DNA of 64,000 nucleotides from the NCBI RefSeq assembly GCF_963678845.1, contig NZ_OY787464.1, forward strand, positions 620,001-684,000. The letters run 5' to 3'. The notes beneath the pieces were generated by a model that saw nothing but the letters and a program-made list of their open reading frames with translations, ran no database searches and was not told the origin of the DNA. The DNA comes from an uncultured Bacteroides sp. GTDB taxonomy: Bacteria > Bacteroidota > Bacteroidia > Bacteroidales > Bacteroidaceae. Position numbers and translations under genes: made by a program. Below are positions 55,005-63,506 of this stretch, in pieces. The stretch's first letter is position 1, and every line of letters starts with the position of its first letter.

Positions 55005-56066
55005 TTATTCCGAAGTCATTGCTTTATTCAGCTCTTTAATAAACTTATAATTTTCAATCACTTCACTAACATCTTTTCGCTTTGAGTAGGCCGCCGGCTT
55101 TGCATATCCTATGCGCATAAGTATCATCGGATATTCGTGATTGATTGGGAACTCAGAACGTATTTCTGATTGCAGATTCGGAATCTCACAAGGCTGATTT
55201 ATGTAAGCATTCGCAATTCCGGCTTTTGTTGTTTCAAGCAGGAAATGTTCCATGCAACGACCTGTATTAATCCACCCCTGAATAGTATTTCCCTTAGAGG
55301 CTATCAGCACAAGATGTGAAGACGAATTAATCTTTGCCATATCTGCATTATTCTGTTTCTTGCTGTTGAGGAATGAATTCATTATCGGTTTGGAAATAAA
55401 CGATGGCATATTGGGTGCACCAAAAGTAGCATAACTCAGTCCGTCGTTTGCTTTTTCTGATTGTCTTTTGTTAAAGCGAATCCATGACTTCAGTTCCGTA
55501 GTGAAAAGGGTATCACCCATTTGCAGAATATTTCCCTCTTTCACATACTCTTTCAAAGAATCAAAAGGTGCGGTATTCTTTTTCCAGGAATAGATGGATG
55601 CTTCACCTGTGCCACACTTTTCAATAATGCTTTTTAAAGTGACATCAGCTACCTCTTTTCCGTTATATTTTGAACGATTCGTTTGTCTTTTTGTTATTTC
55701 CTCAAATAGCGTTTCATCCTCAAGTGTCGGCTCTTTTACCAACTCAACGGTAATTGCTCCTTCATTGCTTACAGAAACAGCAGGCAAATACTTCATGTGA
55801 CGGGCTGCTATGCAAAGGTTTTCTGTTGCACAACCCAGACTGATAAACAGTTCCCGGTGATTGCTGTCAACTACCGGCAAAGCTCTGTCAAAATTAGGGT
55901 ATATAATGATTCTGTTACTTTCTATCTTAAATTTCCAGGGTTGAGTATTGTGTCCTGAAGGTGCTTTGATTGCTTGTTCTACCAGAAATATAAAATCCTT
56001 GTTTTGAGCATACATATTGTTCATACCAATCACTCCTAAAATTATTATTATAAAAATCCTTTTCAT
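55005..56066 (-). CDS. Acg-type nitroreductase-like FMN protein, exported
   Basis: This 353-residue protein of the nitroreductase superfamily has two tandem half-domains, like mycobacterial Acg. It contains FLVEQAIKAPSGHNTQPWKF (FMN-binding) and a second half with SSSHLVLIASKGNTIQGWIN then TGRCMEHFLLETTKAGIANA. The N-terminus MKRIFIIIILGVIGMNNMYA is a signal peptide, unusual for the superfamily. I choose ATG 56066 because it overlaps the TetR stop (ATGA) and begins right at the signal. The longer frame from 56129 would be inside tetR. It is probably co-expressed with and repressed by the TetR protein. Confidence 0.85.
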   Translation of the reverse strand: MKRIFIIIILGVIGMNNMYAQNKDFIFLVEQAIKAPSGHNTQPWKFKIESNRIIIYPNFDRALPVVDSNHRELFISLGCATENLCIAARHMKYLPAVSVSNEGAITVELVKEPTLEDETLFEEITKRQTNRSKYNGKEVADVTLKSIIEKCGTGEASIYSWKKNTAPFDSLKEYVKEGNILQMGDTLFTTELKSWIRFNKRQSEKANDGLSYATFGAPNMPSFISKPIMNSFLNSKKQNNADMAKINSSSHLVLIASKGNTIQGWINTGRCMEHFLLETTKAGIANAYINQPCEIPNLQSEIRSEFPINHEYPMILMRIGYAKPAAYSKRKDVSEVIENYKFIKELNKAMTSE

Positions 56067-56680
56067 TGCTTTAAGTTGTTTATCCATAAATCTATAATTG
56101 TATCGATCCCTTTTGCTAACTGCTCCCAACCAGCATCACTTTGTATGGATATACCATTGTACACCGGGCACAACTCTTCAAGCATCGCCAGATAACTTAT
56201 AGATGCCGATAATACACTTGCCAGAGCAGCCACCTCATCCTGTGGAACAGCAGTCAGTTTACTCATTACCTCCACCAGTCGGGATCCATTTTTCTCTCTC
56301 TGCTCCCGAAGACCTGCAGTAACCGGATTGTCTGTTGAGAGTTCCCATCTGCACAATCTTCTTAGTGCCACATCTTTACGCAACTGGTTAATTTGTTGCC
56401 TAAACAGCTCTTTCAAAAAATCGCCCAGATTATTAATCTCAGGAATAGCATCAGTAGGAATATTTATCCAGTAATCATATTTAAGTATGTACTGCATAAT
56501 AAGCTCGTCAATAGAACCAAAGTAACGGTAAATCAACATTTTTGAAATATTAGCCCGTTGCGCAACCGCATTTATGCCTACCTTTTCAAATCCACATTCA
56601 GTGATTATCTCCCCTACCGCATCCAGAATCTTCTTTTCCGTCAGATCTCTGTTTTTAACCAGTGTCTCAGTTTTATCCAT
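56063..56680 (-). CDS. TetR-family transcriptional repressor
   Basis: This 205-residue repressor has an N-terminal helix-turn-helix (KKILDAVGEIITECGFEKVG then INAVAQRANISKMLIYRYFG, about 14-55) and a helical ligand-binding domain. It begins a two-gene unit with the exported nitroreductase (4-nt overlap). Two palindromic sites GTTAC-N6-GTAAC lie 13-55 nt upstream of its start codon, so it probably represses its own operon. The inducer is unknown, perhaps an electrophile or nitroaromatic compound, judging from the partner gene. Confidence 0.92.
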   Translation of the reverse strand: MDKTETLVKNRDLTEKKILDAVGEIITECGFEKVGINAVAQRANISKMLIYRYFGSIDELIMQYILKYDYWINIPTDAIPEINNLGDFLKELFRQQINQLRKDVALRRLCRWELSTDNPVTAGLREQREKNGSRLVEVMSKLTAVPQDEVAALASVLSASISYLAMLEELCPVYNGISIQSDAGWEQLAKGIDTIIDLWINNLKQ

Positions 56681-56692
56681 AAAAAATATCAG

Positions 56693-56735
56693 TTGTTACT
56701 AATCGGTAACAAATATATGTTACTAATTGGTAACA
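56693..56735 (-). promoter_or_regulatory. Tandem TetR operators
   Basis: Two inverted repeats are present: TTGTTAC-TAATCG-GTAACAA (56693-56712) and TGTTAC-TAATTG-GTAACA (56718-56735). Their centres are 24 bp apart. They lie directly upstream of the tetR start, and the sequence repeats even in the spacers (TAATYG). Confidence 0.85.
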
Positions 56736-56792
56736 ACAAAATATTATCGCAACTTATTAAGGAATTTTAGCTGTTTTATCATTAATAAACAA

Positions 56793-57302
56793 TTAAATAT
56801 TATTTGTAAGTTCCCACCAGAACCCAATATCAGTTTCTTTGTATTTTTTCATTCCACACTTCTGTAAAACCCTCTGTGAAGCATAGTTGTCTTTTTCAGT
56901 CTCAGCTATTACACGCTTCACATCTTGCTGGCCAAAAGCCCATTTACACATTGCTTCTACAGTTTCCGTCATATACCCCATTCCTTCGTAATCAGGATTT
57001 ATGCCATAACCTATCTCAACATCACCACTCTCACCGGGAAGGTTTTTAAAATCAGCACTTCCAATGGCCTTGTTCTCCGACTTCAGAATTATCTGCCAGT
57101 TAGTTAACCACATATATTCATTGGGATGTCTTTGTGCCTCAACATAAAGACTTTCCATAGCTTGCTGAGTGTTCTCATCAAGAGGAACCTTTGAAGGCAC
57201 AAGTCCTAATTCTTTTTCCACTTCATCAATACCCTCCAACAACAATTTAAACTGGTAAAGAGTCAGAGGTGTTATACACAATCGCTTAGTTTCCAGATTC
57301 AT
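56793..57302 (-). CDS. GNAT-family acetyltransferase (RimJ/RimL-like)
   Basis: This 169-residue N-acetyltransferase starts ETKRLCITPLTLYQF and contains NKAIGSADFKNLPGESGDVE, IGYGINPDYEGMGYMTETVE (acetyl-CoA loop region) and RVIAETEKDNYASQRVLQKC with GMKKYKE, the classic RimJ/RimL-type C-terminus. The acceptor substrate is unknown. It is transcribed alone, divergent from the ABC exporter genes. Confidence 0.92.
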   Translation of the reverse strand: MNLETKRLCITPLTLYQFKLLLEGIDEVEKELGLVPSKVPLDENTQQAMESLYVEAQRHPNEYMWLTNWQIILKSENKAIGSADFKNLPGESGDVEIGYGINPDYEGMGYMTETVEAMCKWAFGQQDVKRVIAETEKDNYASQRVLQKCGMKKYKETDIGFWWELTNNI

Positions 57303-57435
57303 ATTTACTTTTTAATACAAAATTAGTCATAAGAATAGGATAAAAATCACAAGAAGCGACCAGTTCTAACCACATTTATTTTGTATATAAAGATTTTTTA
57401 TACCTTTTGAGTTCATGAATATCTCGCAAATACTC

Positions 57436-57443
57436 TAAATTTG
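57436..57443 (+). promoter_or_regulatory. Candidate -7 element of the ABC exporter operon
   Basis: TAAATTTG fits TAnnTTTG and lies 15 nt upstream of the start codon. The nearest TTTG upstream (57406-57409) is 26 nt away, longer than usual. Confidence 0.35.
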
Positions 57444-57458
57444 GGCAAAATATAAAAG

Positions 57459-59186
57459 ATGAAAGAAAGAAAAAATAATAATTCCGGTTTATTTGCTCTA
57501 CTAAAACCTTACGCAAAGATGAATAGCTGGATGCTCTTATTCGCTTTGCTAAGCAATGTTATCAATTTAGTACTACCCAAGATTATATCATACACTATTG
57601 ATAGTTTGTCAAAAGGAAACATAAATTTTAAACTGATAGCAGCAACATTTCTTGGAGCAGCATTACTTATCAGCATATTTACATTGCTGCAAAATGTTGT
57701 TCAGACATATACTTCTGAAAAGGTGGCGAAAGACACCCGGCAGAAGTTATCGGACAAGATTCTGCGACAGAGCTATGCGTACATACAACAAGCCAATCCA
57801 TCGAAGTTACTCACCAACCTGACTTCGGACATAGATTCCATCAAGCAGTTTGTTGCTCAGGCTGTGGTATCCATTGTATCCTCCGTATTTATTATTATCG
57901 GCGTTATCGTACTGTTATTCATCATCAACTGGCAGCTGACTCTGGCTATTCTGGTCATCATTCCTGCCATATCGGGTTCCTTCTATTTTACTATGCGCAA
58001 GGCAAAGCCAAAGTTCAAGAAAAGCAGAGAGGCCATTGACAAACTGAATCTGGTTATCAATGAAAGCATTCTGGGATCAATGCTTATACGCATAATGAAT
58101 GCACAGCAAAAGGAATATAATAAGTTTATCAGTACCAACGGTGAAGCCAGAAATATAGGACTTTCAATTGTAGCTTTATTTTCTACCCTTATTCCTATTA
58201 TTTCATTCATTGCAGATGCGTCCATACTTATAACAGTCCTATTGGGAGGACATTTTGTAATAAGCAGCAACATGACTTTAGGTGATTTTGCTGCATTCAA
58301 CAGTTATCTGTCAATCCTCTTCTTTCCTATTATGGTGATAGGATTTATGAGTAATATTATTTCTCAGGCCAGCGTGTCATACAAAAGAGTAAAAGAAGTG
58401 CTCGAAGCTCCCGAAACTGTTGAAGAAGGTAAGATTACAAATAATATAATCGGAAACATTGAAGTAGAAGATATTTCGGTGATATATAATGGCAAACCTG
58501 CTTTAAAGGATATTTCTTTTTCGGTAGAGGCAGGCAGCCGCACTGCTATAATTGGTCCAACCGCTGCAGGAAAAAGTCAGTTACTCTACGCACTGACAGG
58601 ATTGATTACCCCGAATTTCGGAAATATTAGTTTTGACGGAAATATTGTAGGTCAATACAATGCAGAGACATTTCACAGTCAGGTGGGATTTGTTTTTCAG
58701 GACAGCATTATTTTCAATATGAGCATTCGTGAAAACATTGCTTTCAGTAATCTGGTTACAGAAGAATCATTGGAAAAAGCTATTGATACAGCCGAGCTGA
58801 GAGACTTTATCAACACACTTTCAGACAAGCTTGACACAATGGCAAGTGAACGGGGAACAAGTCTTTCCGGCGGACAGAAACAGCGAATTATGCTGGCACG
58901 TGCTTTGGCTCTTAACCCCAAAGTATTGCTTTTAGATGATTTCACTGCCAGAGTTGATAATAAGACGGAGAAGAAAATATTAAAAAATATTGAGCGAAAT
59001 TATCCTGGAATTACACTTATATCTGTCACGCAAAAGATTTCGTCTATCAAAGATTTCGATCAGATTATTCTTATTATGGAAAGTGAGATGATTGCCAAAG
59101 GAACACATCAGGAACTAATAACTAACTGTCCTGAATATATTCAGATATACAATTCGCAGAAAAGTACCAGCTATTATGAACTATAA
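57459..59186 (+). CDS. ABC exporter half-transporter, subunit 1 (degenerate site)
   Basis: This 575-residue type IV ABC exporter subunit has six membrane helices in residues 1-320 and then a nucleotide-binding domain. Motifs are Walker A GPTAAGKS (366-373), Q-loop VGFVFQDS, signature LSGGQKQR, and Walker B VLLLDDFTARVD. Position 494 is Asp where the catalytic Glu is expected. The last 11 nt overlap the next half-transporter. The pair forms a heterodimeric exporter with one catalytically weak site, as in TM287/288-type or BmrCD-type pumps. The substrate (drug, lipid or peptide) is unknown. Confidence 0.92.
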   Translation: MKERKNNNSGLFALLKPYAKMNSWMLLFALLSNVINLVLPKIISYTIDSLSKGNINFKLIAATFLGAALLISIFTLLQNVVQTYTSEKVAKDTRQKLSDKILRQSYAYIQQANPSKLLTNLTSDIDSIKQFVAQAVVSIVSSVFIIIGVIVLLFIINWQLTLAILVIIPAISGSFYFTMRKAKPKFKKSREAIDKLNLVINESILGSMLIRIMNAQQKEYNKFISTNGEARNIGLSIVALFSTLIPIISFIADASILITVLLGGHFVISSNMTLGDFAAFNSYLSILFFPIMVIGFMSNIISQASVSYKRVKEVLEAPETVEEGKITNNIIGNIEVEDISVIYNGKPALKDISFSVEAGSRTAIIGPTAAGKSQLLYALTGLITPNFGNISFDGNIVGQYNAETFHSQVGFVFQDSIIFNMSIRENIAFSNLVTEESLEKAIDTAELRDFINTLSDKLDTMASERGTSLSGGQKQRIMLARALALNPKVLLLDDFTARVDNKTEKKILKNIERNYPGITLISVTQKISSIKDFDQIILIMESEMIAKGTHQELITNCPEYIQIYNSQKSTSYYEL

Positions 59187-60930
59187 ATTATCAAATACAG
59201 AAGAGCAGAAAAGCATCACCCAATTTAACTACAAAAAGTTCTGGGAGTTGCTGAAAGATGAAAAAAGAAGTCTCATCATCTGCACTATTAATATTCTTAT
59301 TAACGCCGTGCTTAATATGATTGCCCCTTTTTTGATAGGTATTGCAGTAAATGAATACATGCAGACCAAACAGTTTAACGGGGTTCTTACCATTTCATGT
59401 TACCTGCTGCTAATATATCTCGGAGTGCTAGCCACCGGAGCTATTCAGGGCAAAGTGATGGGTGGCGTGGGGCAAAGAATGCTATTTAAAATCCGTAACC
59501 GTCTTTTCTGGAAGTTACAAGAGCTGCCTGTCGACTTCTTCTACCAGAATAAATCGGGTGATCTGATTTCAAGGATAAACAACGATACCGACAAACTAAA
59601 CTTATTCTTCTCGCAATCACTTATTCAGTTTATGAACAGTGTCTTTTTCATCGCGGGTGCTGCGGTAGCATTGCTATGCATCAACTTTAAACTGGGGGCT
59701 ACGGCTCTGGTTCCTGCCATTGTCCTTTGGGGATTTACCAAAGCTTCTTCCAAATGGGTAAAAAAGAAGAATGAAATAAGTATGAGAACGATGGGCGATT
59801 TAAGTGCTGAGGTACAGGAGAATCTTACCAATTTTAAAGTGATTACAGCATTCAACAGACGCGATTACTTTAAAAATAAATTTGATGAAAGCAATGAGAA
59901 AAATTATCAGGCTTCAGTAAAAGCCGGACTAGCTAATACTCTATTTTTGCCTATCTACGGGTTTTGTTCCAACATCGGACAATTCATCGTGCTTGCCTTT
60001 GGAATTTATCTTATCATGCAAGGACAATTTACAGTCGGTTTCCTTATCAGTTTCCTTACTTACATAAATTACTTCTATGATCCATTGAGACGTATTGCCG
60101 CATTATGGACAAGTTTTCAGATTGCACTCGCTGCATGGGACCGTATATCACATATACTTTCAATGGAGAGCAATCTGCCAATTATAGAATGCAAAAAGTG
60201 TAAATCTGATATTTCGCTCTTATCTTTCAAAGACGTAACATTCAGTTATCCGAATGGAAATGAAGTACTGAAACACATTAGTTTCAATCTCGAAGCGGGT
60301 AAAACATACGCATTTGTAGGTCCTACCGGTGGAGGAAAAACAACTACTGCCTCACTGATAGCCCGACTTTACGACCCTACAAAAGGAACTATATTCTTTG
60401 AGGGGAAAGATATTCGTTGTTATCACTCCGAAGAGAGAGCCAGAAACATCGGATTTATTCTGCAAGACCCATTCCTATTCTCCGGAACGGTGCTCGATAA
60501 TATTATATACGGAAATGAAGAATTCAGCCAGCTATCAGAAAAGGAATCTATTCAAAAAGTAGAAGATGCTGGATTGCATGAACTGATAGATAAATTCGAT
60601 GATGGACTAAAAACTACTATTAACCTGAACAGTGAGGATTTAAGTCTGGGACAAAAGCAGCTTATCGCCTTTATGCGGGCAGTCCTGAGAAAGCCAAAGT
60701 TGCTAATATTAGATGAAGCAACTGCAAACATAGACACAGTAAGTGAGCAATTGCTTGAAGAGATTTTGCAAAGACTGCCTGGCAGCACAACGAAAGTTAT
60801 CATCGCTCACCGTCTGAACACAATAGCAAATGCTGACGAGATTTATTTTGTAAACTCAGGAACTGTAGTCAAAGCCGGTTCACCGCAGGATGCTGTTAAT
60901 CTGTTACTTCACGGTAAAAGAGAAAGCTAG
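59176..60930 (+). CDS. ABC exporter half-transporter, subunit 2 (catalytic site)
   Basis: This 584-residue partner subunit has a six-helix membrane domain (about 30-330) and a nucleotide-binding domain with Walker A GPTGGGKTT, Q-loop IGFILQDPFLF, Walker B LLILDEATANID with catalytic Glu514, and H-loop IIAHRLNTI. The signature reads LSLGQKQL rather than LSGGQ. The complementary defects in the two subunits are those expected of a heterodimer with one canonical and one degenerate ATP site. It starts 11 nt before the end of subunit 1 and is followed 11 nt later by a GyrI-like gene. Confidence 0.92.
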   Translation: MNYKLSNTEEQKSITQFNYKKFWELLKDEKRSLIICTINILINAVLNMIAPFLIGIAVNEYMQTKQFNGVLTISCYLLLIYLGVLATGAIQGKVMGGVGQRMLFKIRNRLFWKLQELPVDFFYQNKSGDLISRINNDTDKLNLFFSQSLIQFMNSVFFIAGAAVALLCINFKLGATALVPAIVLWGFTKASSKWVKKKNEISMRTMGDLSAEVQENLTNFKVITAFNRRDYFKNKFDESNEKNYQASVKAGLANTLFLPIYGFCSNIGQFIVLAFGIYLIMQGQFTVGFLISFLTYINYFYDPLRRIAALWTSFQIALAAWDRISHILSMESNLPIIECKKCKSDISLLSFKDVTFSYPNGNEVLKHISFNLEAGKTYAFVGPTGGGKTTTASLIARLYDPTKGTIFFEGKDIRCYHSEERARNIGFILQDPFLFSGTVLDNIIYGNEEFSQLSEKESIQKVEDAGLHELIDKFDDGLKTTINLNSEDLSLGQKQLIAFMRAVLRKPKLLILDEATANIDTVSEQLLEEILQRLPGSTTKVIIAHRLNTIANADEIYFVNSGTVVKAGSPQDAVNLLLHGKRES

Positions 60931-60941
60931 AAGGATACTAT

Positions 60942-61430
60942 ATGGAACCAAGAATAGAACTTTTAGCTGAGAAAAAGCTGGTGGGTAAAAGGCTAAATAT
61001 GACTTTATCAAATGACAGGACATTTGAACTGTGGCACAGTTTTATGCCTCACAGAAAAGAGATAAAAAACAATGTTGGCACTTATTTATTTTGTTTACAA
61101 GTATACGACAAGAATCTAGATTTTAAAGATTTCAATCCGCAGACTGAATTCGAAAAGTGGGCAGCCATAGAAGTTACCAACTTTAATGACATTCCGGATA
61201 ATATGGAAGCCTACACCTTAGAAGGCGGCCTTTATGCCGTTTTTATTCACAAAGGTGCTCCAAGTTCTTTCCCAAAAACGTTTCAATTCATATTCAATGA
61301 ATGGTTACCTAAATCAGAATATAAGCTTGATAACAGAGAACATTTTGATTTGATGGGTGAGAAATACAAGAACGATGATTCAAACTCAGAAGAAGAGATA
61401 TGGGTACCAATTAAGCTTAAAGGAAATTAG
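60942..61430 (+). CDS. GyrI-like small-molecule-binding protein
   Basis: This 162-residue protein fits the GyrI/AraC effector-binding fold: PRIELLAEKKLVGKRLNMTL at the start, YEV/FDLMGEKYKN near the end, a central FEKWAAIEVTNFNDIPDNME, and the hallmark LEGGLYAVFIHKGAP. No DNA-binding domain is present, so it is a stand-alone ligand-binding or cyclopropanoid-cyclohydrolase-type protein. Being last in the operon with the ABC exporter, it may bind or detoxify the exported compound. That is inference. Confidence 0.82.
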   Translation: MEPRIELLAEKKLVGKRLNMTLSNDRTFELWHSFMPHRKEIKNNVGTYLFCLQVYDKNLDFKDFNPQTEFEKWAAIEVTNFNDIPDNMEAYTLEGGLYAVFIHKGAPSSFPKTFQFIFNEWLPKSEYKLDNREHFDLMGEKYKNDDSNSEEEIWVPIKLKGN

Positions 61431-61455
61431 CATATAGTCAATTGATTAAGATGTA

Positions 61456-61492
61456 AAAATCCGTCTCAATTAGTACAATTGAGACGGATTTT
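61456..61492. terminator. Bidirectional terminator between ABC operon and amtB
   Basis: A perfect 16-bp stem (61456-61471 with 61477-61492, AAAATCCGTCTCAATT arm) with a 5-nt loop ends in a T run on both strands. It lies between convergent genes. Confidence 0.88.
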
Positions 61493-61560
61493 CTATTAAT
61501 TATTGATTTTAAAATACTGATTTAAAGAAACATTAAAATCAATTTTCAAACATTACAGAA

Positions 61561-63093
61561 TTAATAATAAGCTTTTGATCCGTGTTCAAATACATCAATA
61601 CCACCTTCACCTGTTTCACCGTGAGGTTCGATACGTAATTTCCATGGATATGGTAATTTGGCAACAATCAGCATCACTACCATTGCAACAGCGAATGTGA
61701 CTATCGTTACAATAGCACTACCTACCGCTTGTGCTTCGAGTACACTTAATCCTCCGCCATAAAACAGACCTGTTACAGGAGCTGTATTATCGGCTCCCGT
61801 CGCTCCGGTTGCGCCAAATTGCCCCGTTGCAAATAAGCCAAGAGATAATGTTCCCCAAATACCGTTTAAACCATGAACTGAAACAGCACCAACAGGATCA
61901 TCAATACGAAGATATTCTAAAAGATAAATGCCTCCGAATACTACAAAACCAGCTACAAGCCCAATTATTGCTGAACCAAATGGTGAAACCCAATAGCAAG
62001 GACATGTAATTGCAACCAATCCACCAAGTAATCCGTTCACCGAGAAACTTGTATCAAACTTACCTTTTGTAAGTCCAAAAAAGTAAGCTAATATCATGGC
62101 ACCAAAGGTACCTGTACAAGCTGCAATTGTTGTGTTGGCAGCAACTCGGCCAATTCCATCATAATCCATTGCTGAAAGTGTGCTTCCCGGGTTAAAACCG
62201 TACCAGCCAAACCAAAGTAAAAATGCTCCGAGTGTTGCTAATGGCAAACTGTGAGGAGCTGGCAATCCACCTTTATCTTTATCATCGCGCAAAAACACAC
62301 GACCGATACGGGGACCAAGAACAATTGCACCGGCTAATGAAATAACGCCACCAATTGTATGAACTACTGTTGAACCGGCAAAGTCACGGAAACATTGTCC
62401 TAAAGTAGGTAAGAAATGACCAGGAGTTCCCATCAATGCTAAGAATCCGTCAGGTCCCCAAGCCCAGTGACCAATAACAGGATAAATGAAACCGGTAACA
62501 CAAATACTGTAGAGAATATCACCTTTGAAACTGGTACGTCCGATCATTGCACCAGAAGTAATGGTTGATGCGGTGTCGGCAAAAGCAAATTGGAAAATCC
62601 AGTGTGCTAAAATTGCAATACCTGTTGTTCCATAAGTAGCAGGCATTCCTTGCAGGAAGAACCAGTGGTATCCGATAAACCCGTTACCGCTACTAAACAT
62701 AAACGCATATCCGATAGCCCAGAAAAAGACTCCACAAATAGCTGTATCCAAAATACATTCAATTAAAACATTGACTGTTTCTCTTTTTCTGGCAAAACCA
62801 GCTTCCAACATAACAAAACCTGCTTGCATACCAAATACCAGTGCTGCTGCAACGAGCACCCAAGCCGTATTTAAAGAGTTTATTACGGCAGTTTCATGTG
62901 CAGTATAAACTTCAGCAGCATTGGCTGATAATCCGATTAATCCAGGAAGCATTATCATGGCTGCTATTACCATACCCATACCAATTATTTTCCCTGAGAA
63001 AACAGCAAAAAACAGTTTCGTCTTTTCAGACCGACTCATTGTCACTCTTGGACTAAATGAAGTCTCTTTTCTAAGTATTTTACTTAATATCAT
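61561..63093 (-). CDS. amtB: Ammonium transporter (Amt family)
   Basis: This 510-residue inner-membrane ammonium channel has about 11-12 helices. A long N-terminal extension with a hydrophobic segment (about 28-58) precedes the Amt core, which opens with NTAWVLVAAALVFGMQAGFV. Core motifs are MLEAGFARKRETVNVL, the first pore His in GSTVVHTIGGVISLAG, GWYGFNPGSTLSA, and the second pore His in VSVHGLNGIWGTLSLGLFA. It lies 53 nt downstream of the PII gene, the usual glnK-amtB partnership, where PII blocks the channel under nitrogen excess. Expression is presumably raised by nitrogen limitation. Confidence 0.95.
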   Translation of the reverse strand: MILSKILRKETSFSPRVTMSRSEKTKLFFAVFSGKIIGMGMVIAAMIMLPGLIGLSANAAEVYTAHETAVINSLNTAWVLVAAALVFGMQAGFVMLEAGFARKRETVNVLIECILDTAICGVFFWAIGYAFMFSSGNGFIGYHWFFLQGMPATYGTTGIAILAHWIFQFAFADTASTITSGAMIGRTSFKGDILYSICVTGFIYPVIGHWAWGPDGFLALMGTPGHFLPTLGQCFRDFAGSTVVHTIGGVISLAGAIVLGPRIGRVFLRDDKDKGGLPAPHSLPLATLGAFLLWFGWYGFNPGSTLSAMDYDGIGRVAANTTIAACTGTFGAMILAYFFGLTKGKFDTSFSVNGLLGGLVAITCPCYWVSPFGSAIIGLVAGFVVFGGIYLLEYLRIDDPVGAVSVHGLNGIWGTLSLGLFATGQFGATGATGADNTAPVTGLFYGGGLSVLEAQAVGSAIVTIVTFAVAMVVMLIVAKLPYPWKLRIEPHGETGEGGIDVFEHGSKAYY

Positions 63094-63146
63094 AGTTCAT
63101 TTTTTAATTAATAGAATTTTGTCGCTAAATGAATTTTTTAGATCTT

Positions 63147-63494
63147 TTACTTTGAGTATAATGATTCATCTCCACTTTCGCGTGTACGGATTCTCCAGGA
63201 TTCGTCGACAGGTGAAACAAAGATTTTACCATCTCCTATTTGTCCCGTATAAGCAACATCGAGTAAACAATCTACTGTTTTTCTGACATTTTCATCACGA
63301 ACCACGATCGTTAATAATCTGCGGGGGATTAATGCAGTGCTGCCATGTTCTCCACGATAAGTACGCTGGAGATTCTTTTCATTTCCAACACCTGTAGCTT
63401 CCCAAAACGAGAAAAATTCAATTCCAATTTTGTTAAGAGCATCCTTTACTTCTTCAAATTTTGAAGTACGAATAATTGCTTCAATCTTTTTCAT
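63147..63494 (-). CDS. glnK: PII-family nitrogen regulator (GlnK-like)
   Basis: This 115-residue PII signal protein starts MKKIEAIIRTSKFEEVKDAL. It has the T-loop (37-55), the B-loop region VAYTGQIGDGKIFV (82-90 area) and the C-terminal RIRTRESGDESL. It controls the ammonium channel encoded immediately downstream. Tyr46 is kept but the uridylylation Tyr51 of enterobacterial PII is Gly51 (TYRGEHGSTALI), so control by uridylylation there is not possible. ATP/ADP and 2-oxoglutarate binding would remain. The gene is 12 nt after the upstream outer-membrane protein gene. Confidence 0.93.
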   Translation of the reverse strand: MKKIEAIIRTSKFEEVKDALNKIGIEFFSFWEATGVGNEKNLQRTYRGEHGSTALIPRRLLTIVVRDENVRKTVDCLLDVAYTGQIGDGKIFVSPVDESWRIRTRESGDESLYSK

Positions 63495-63506
63495 ATTATG
63501 TCATTT

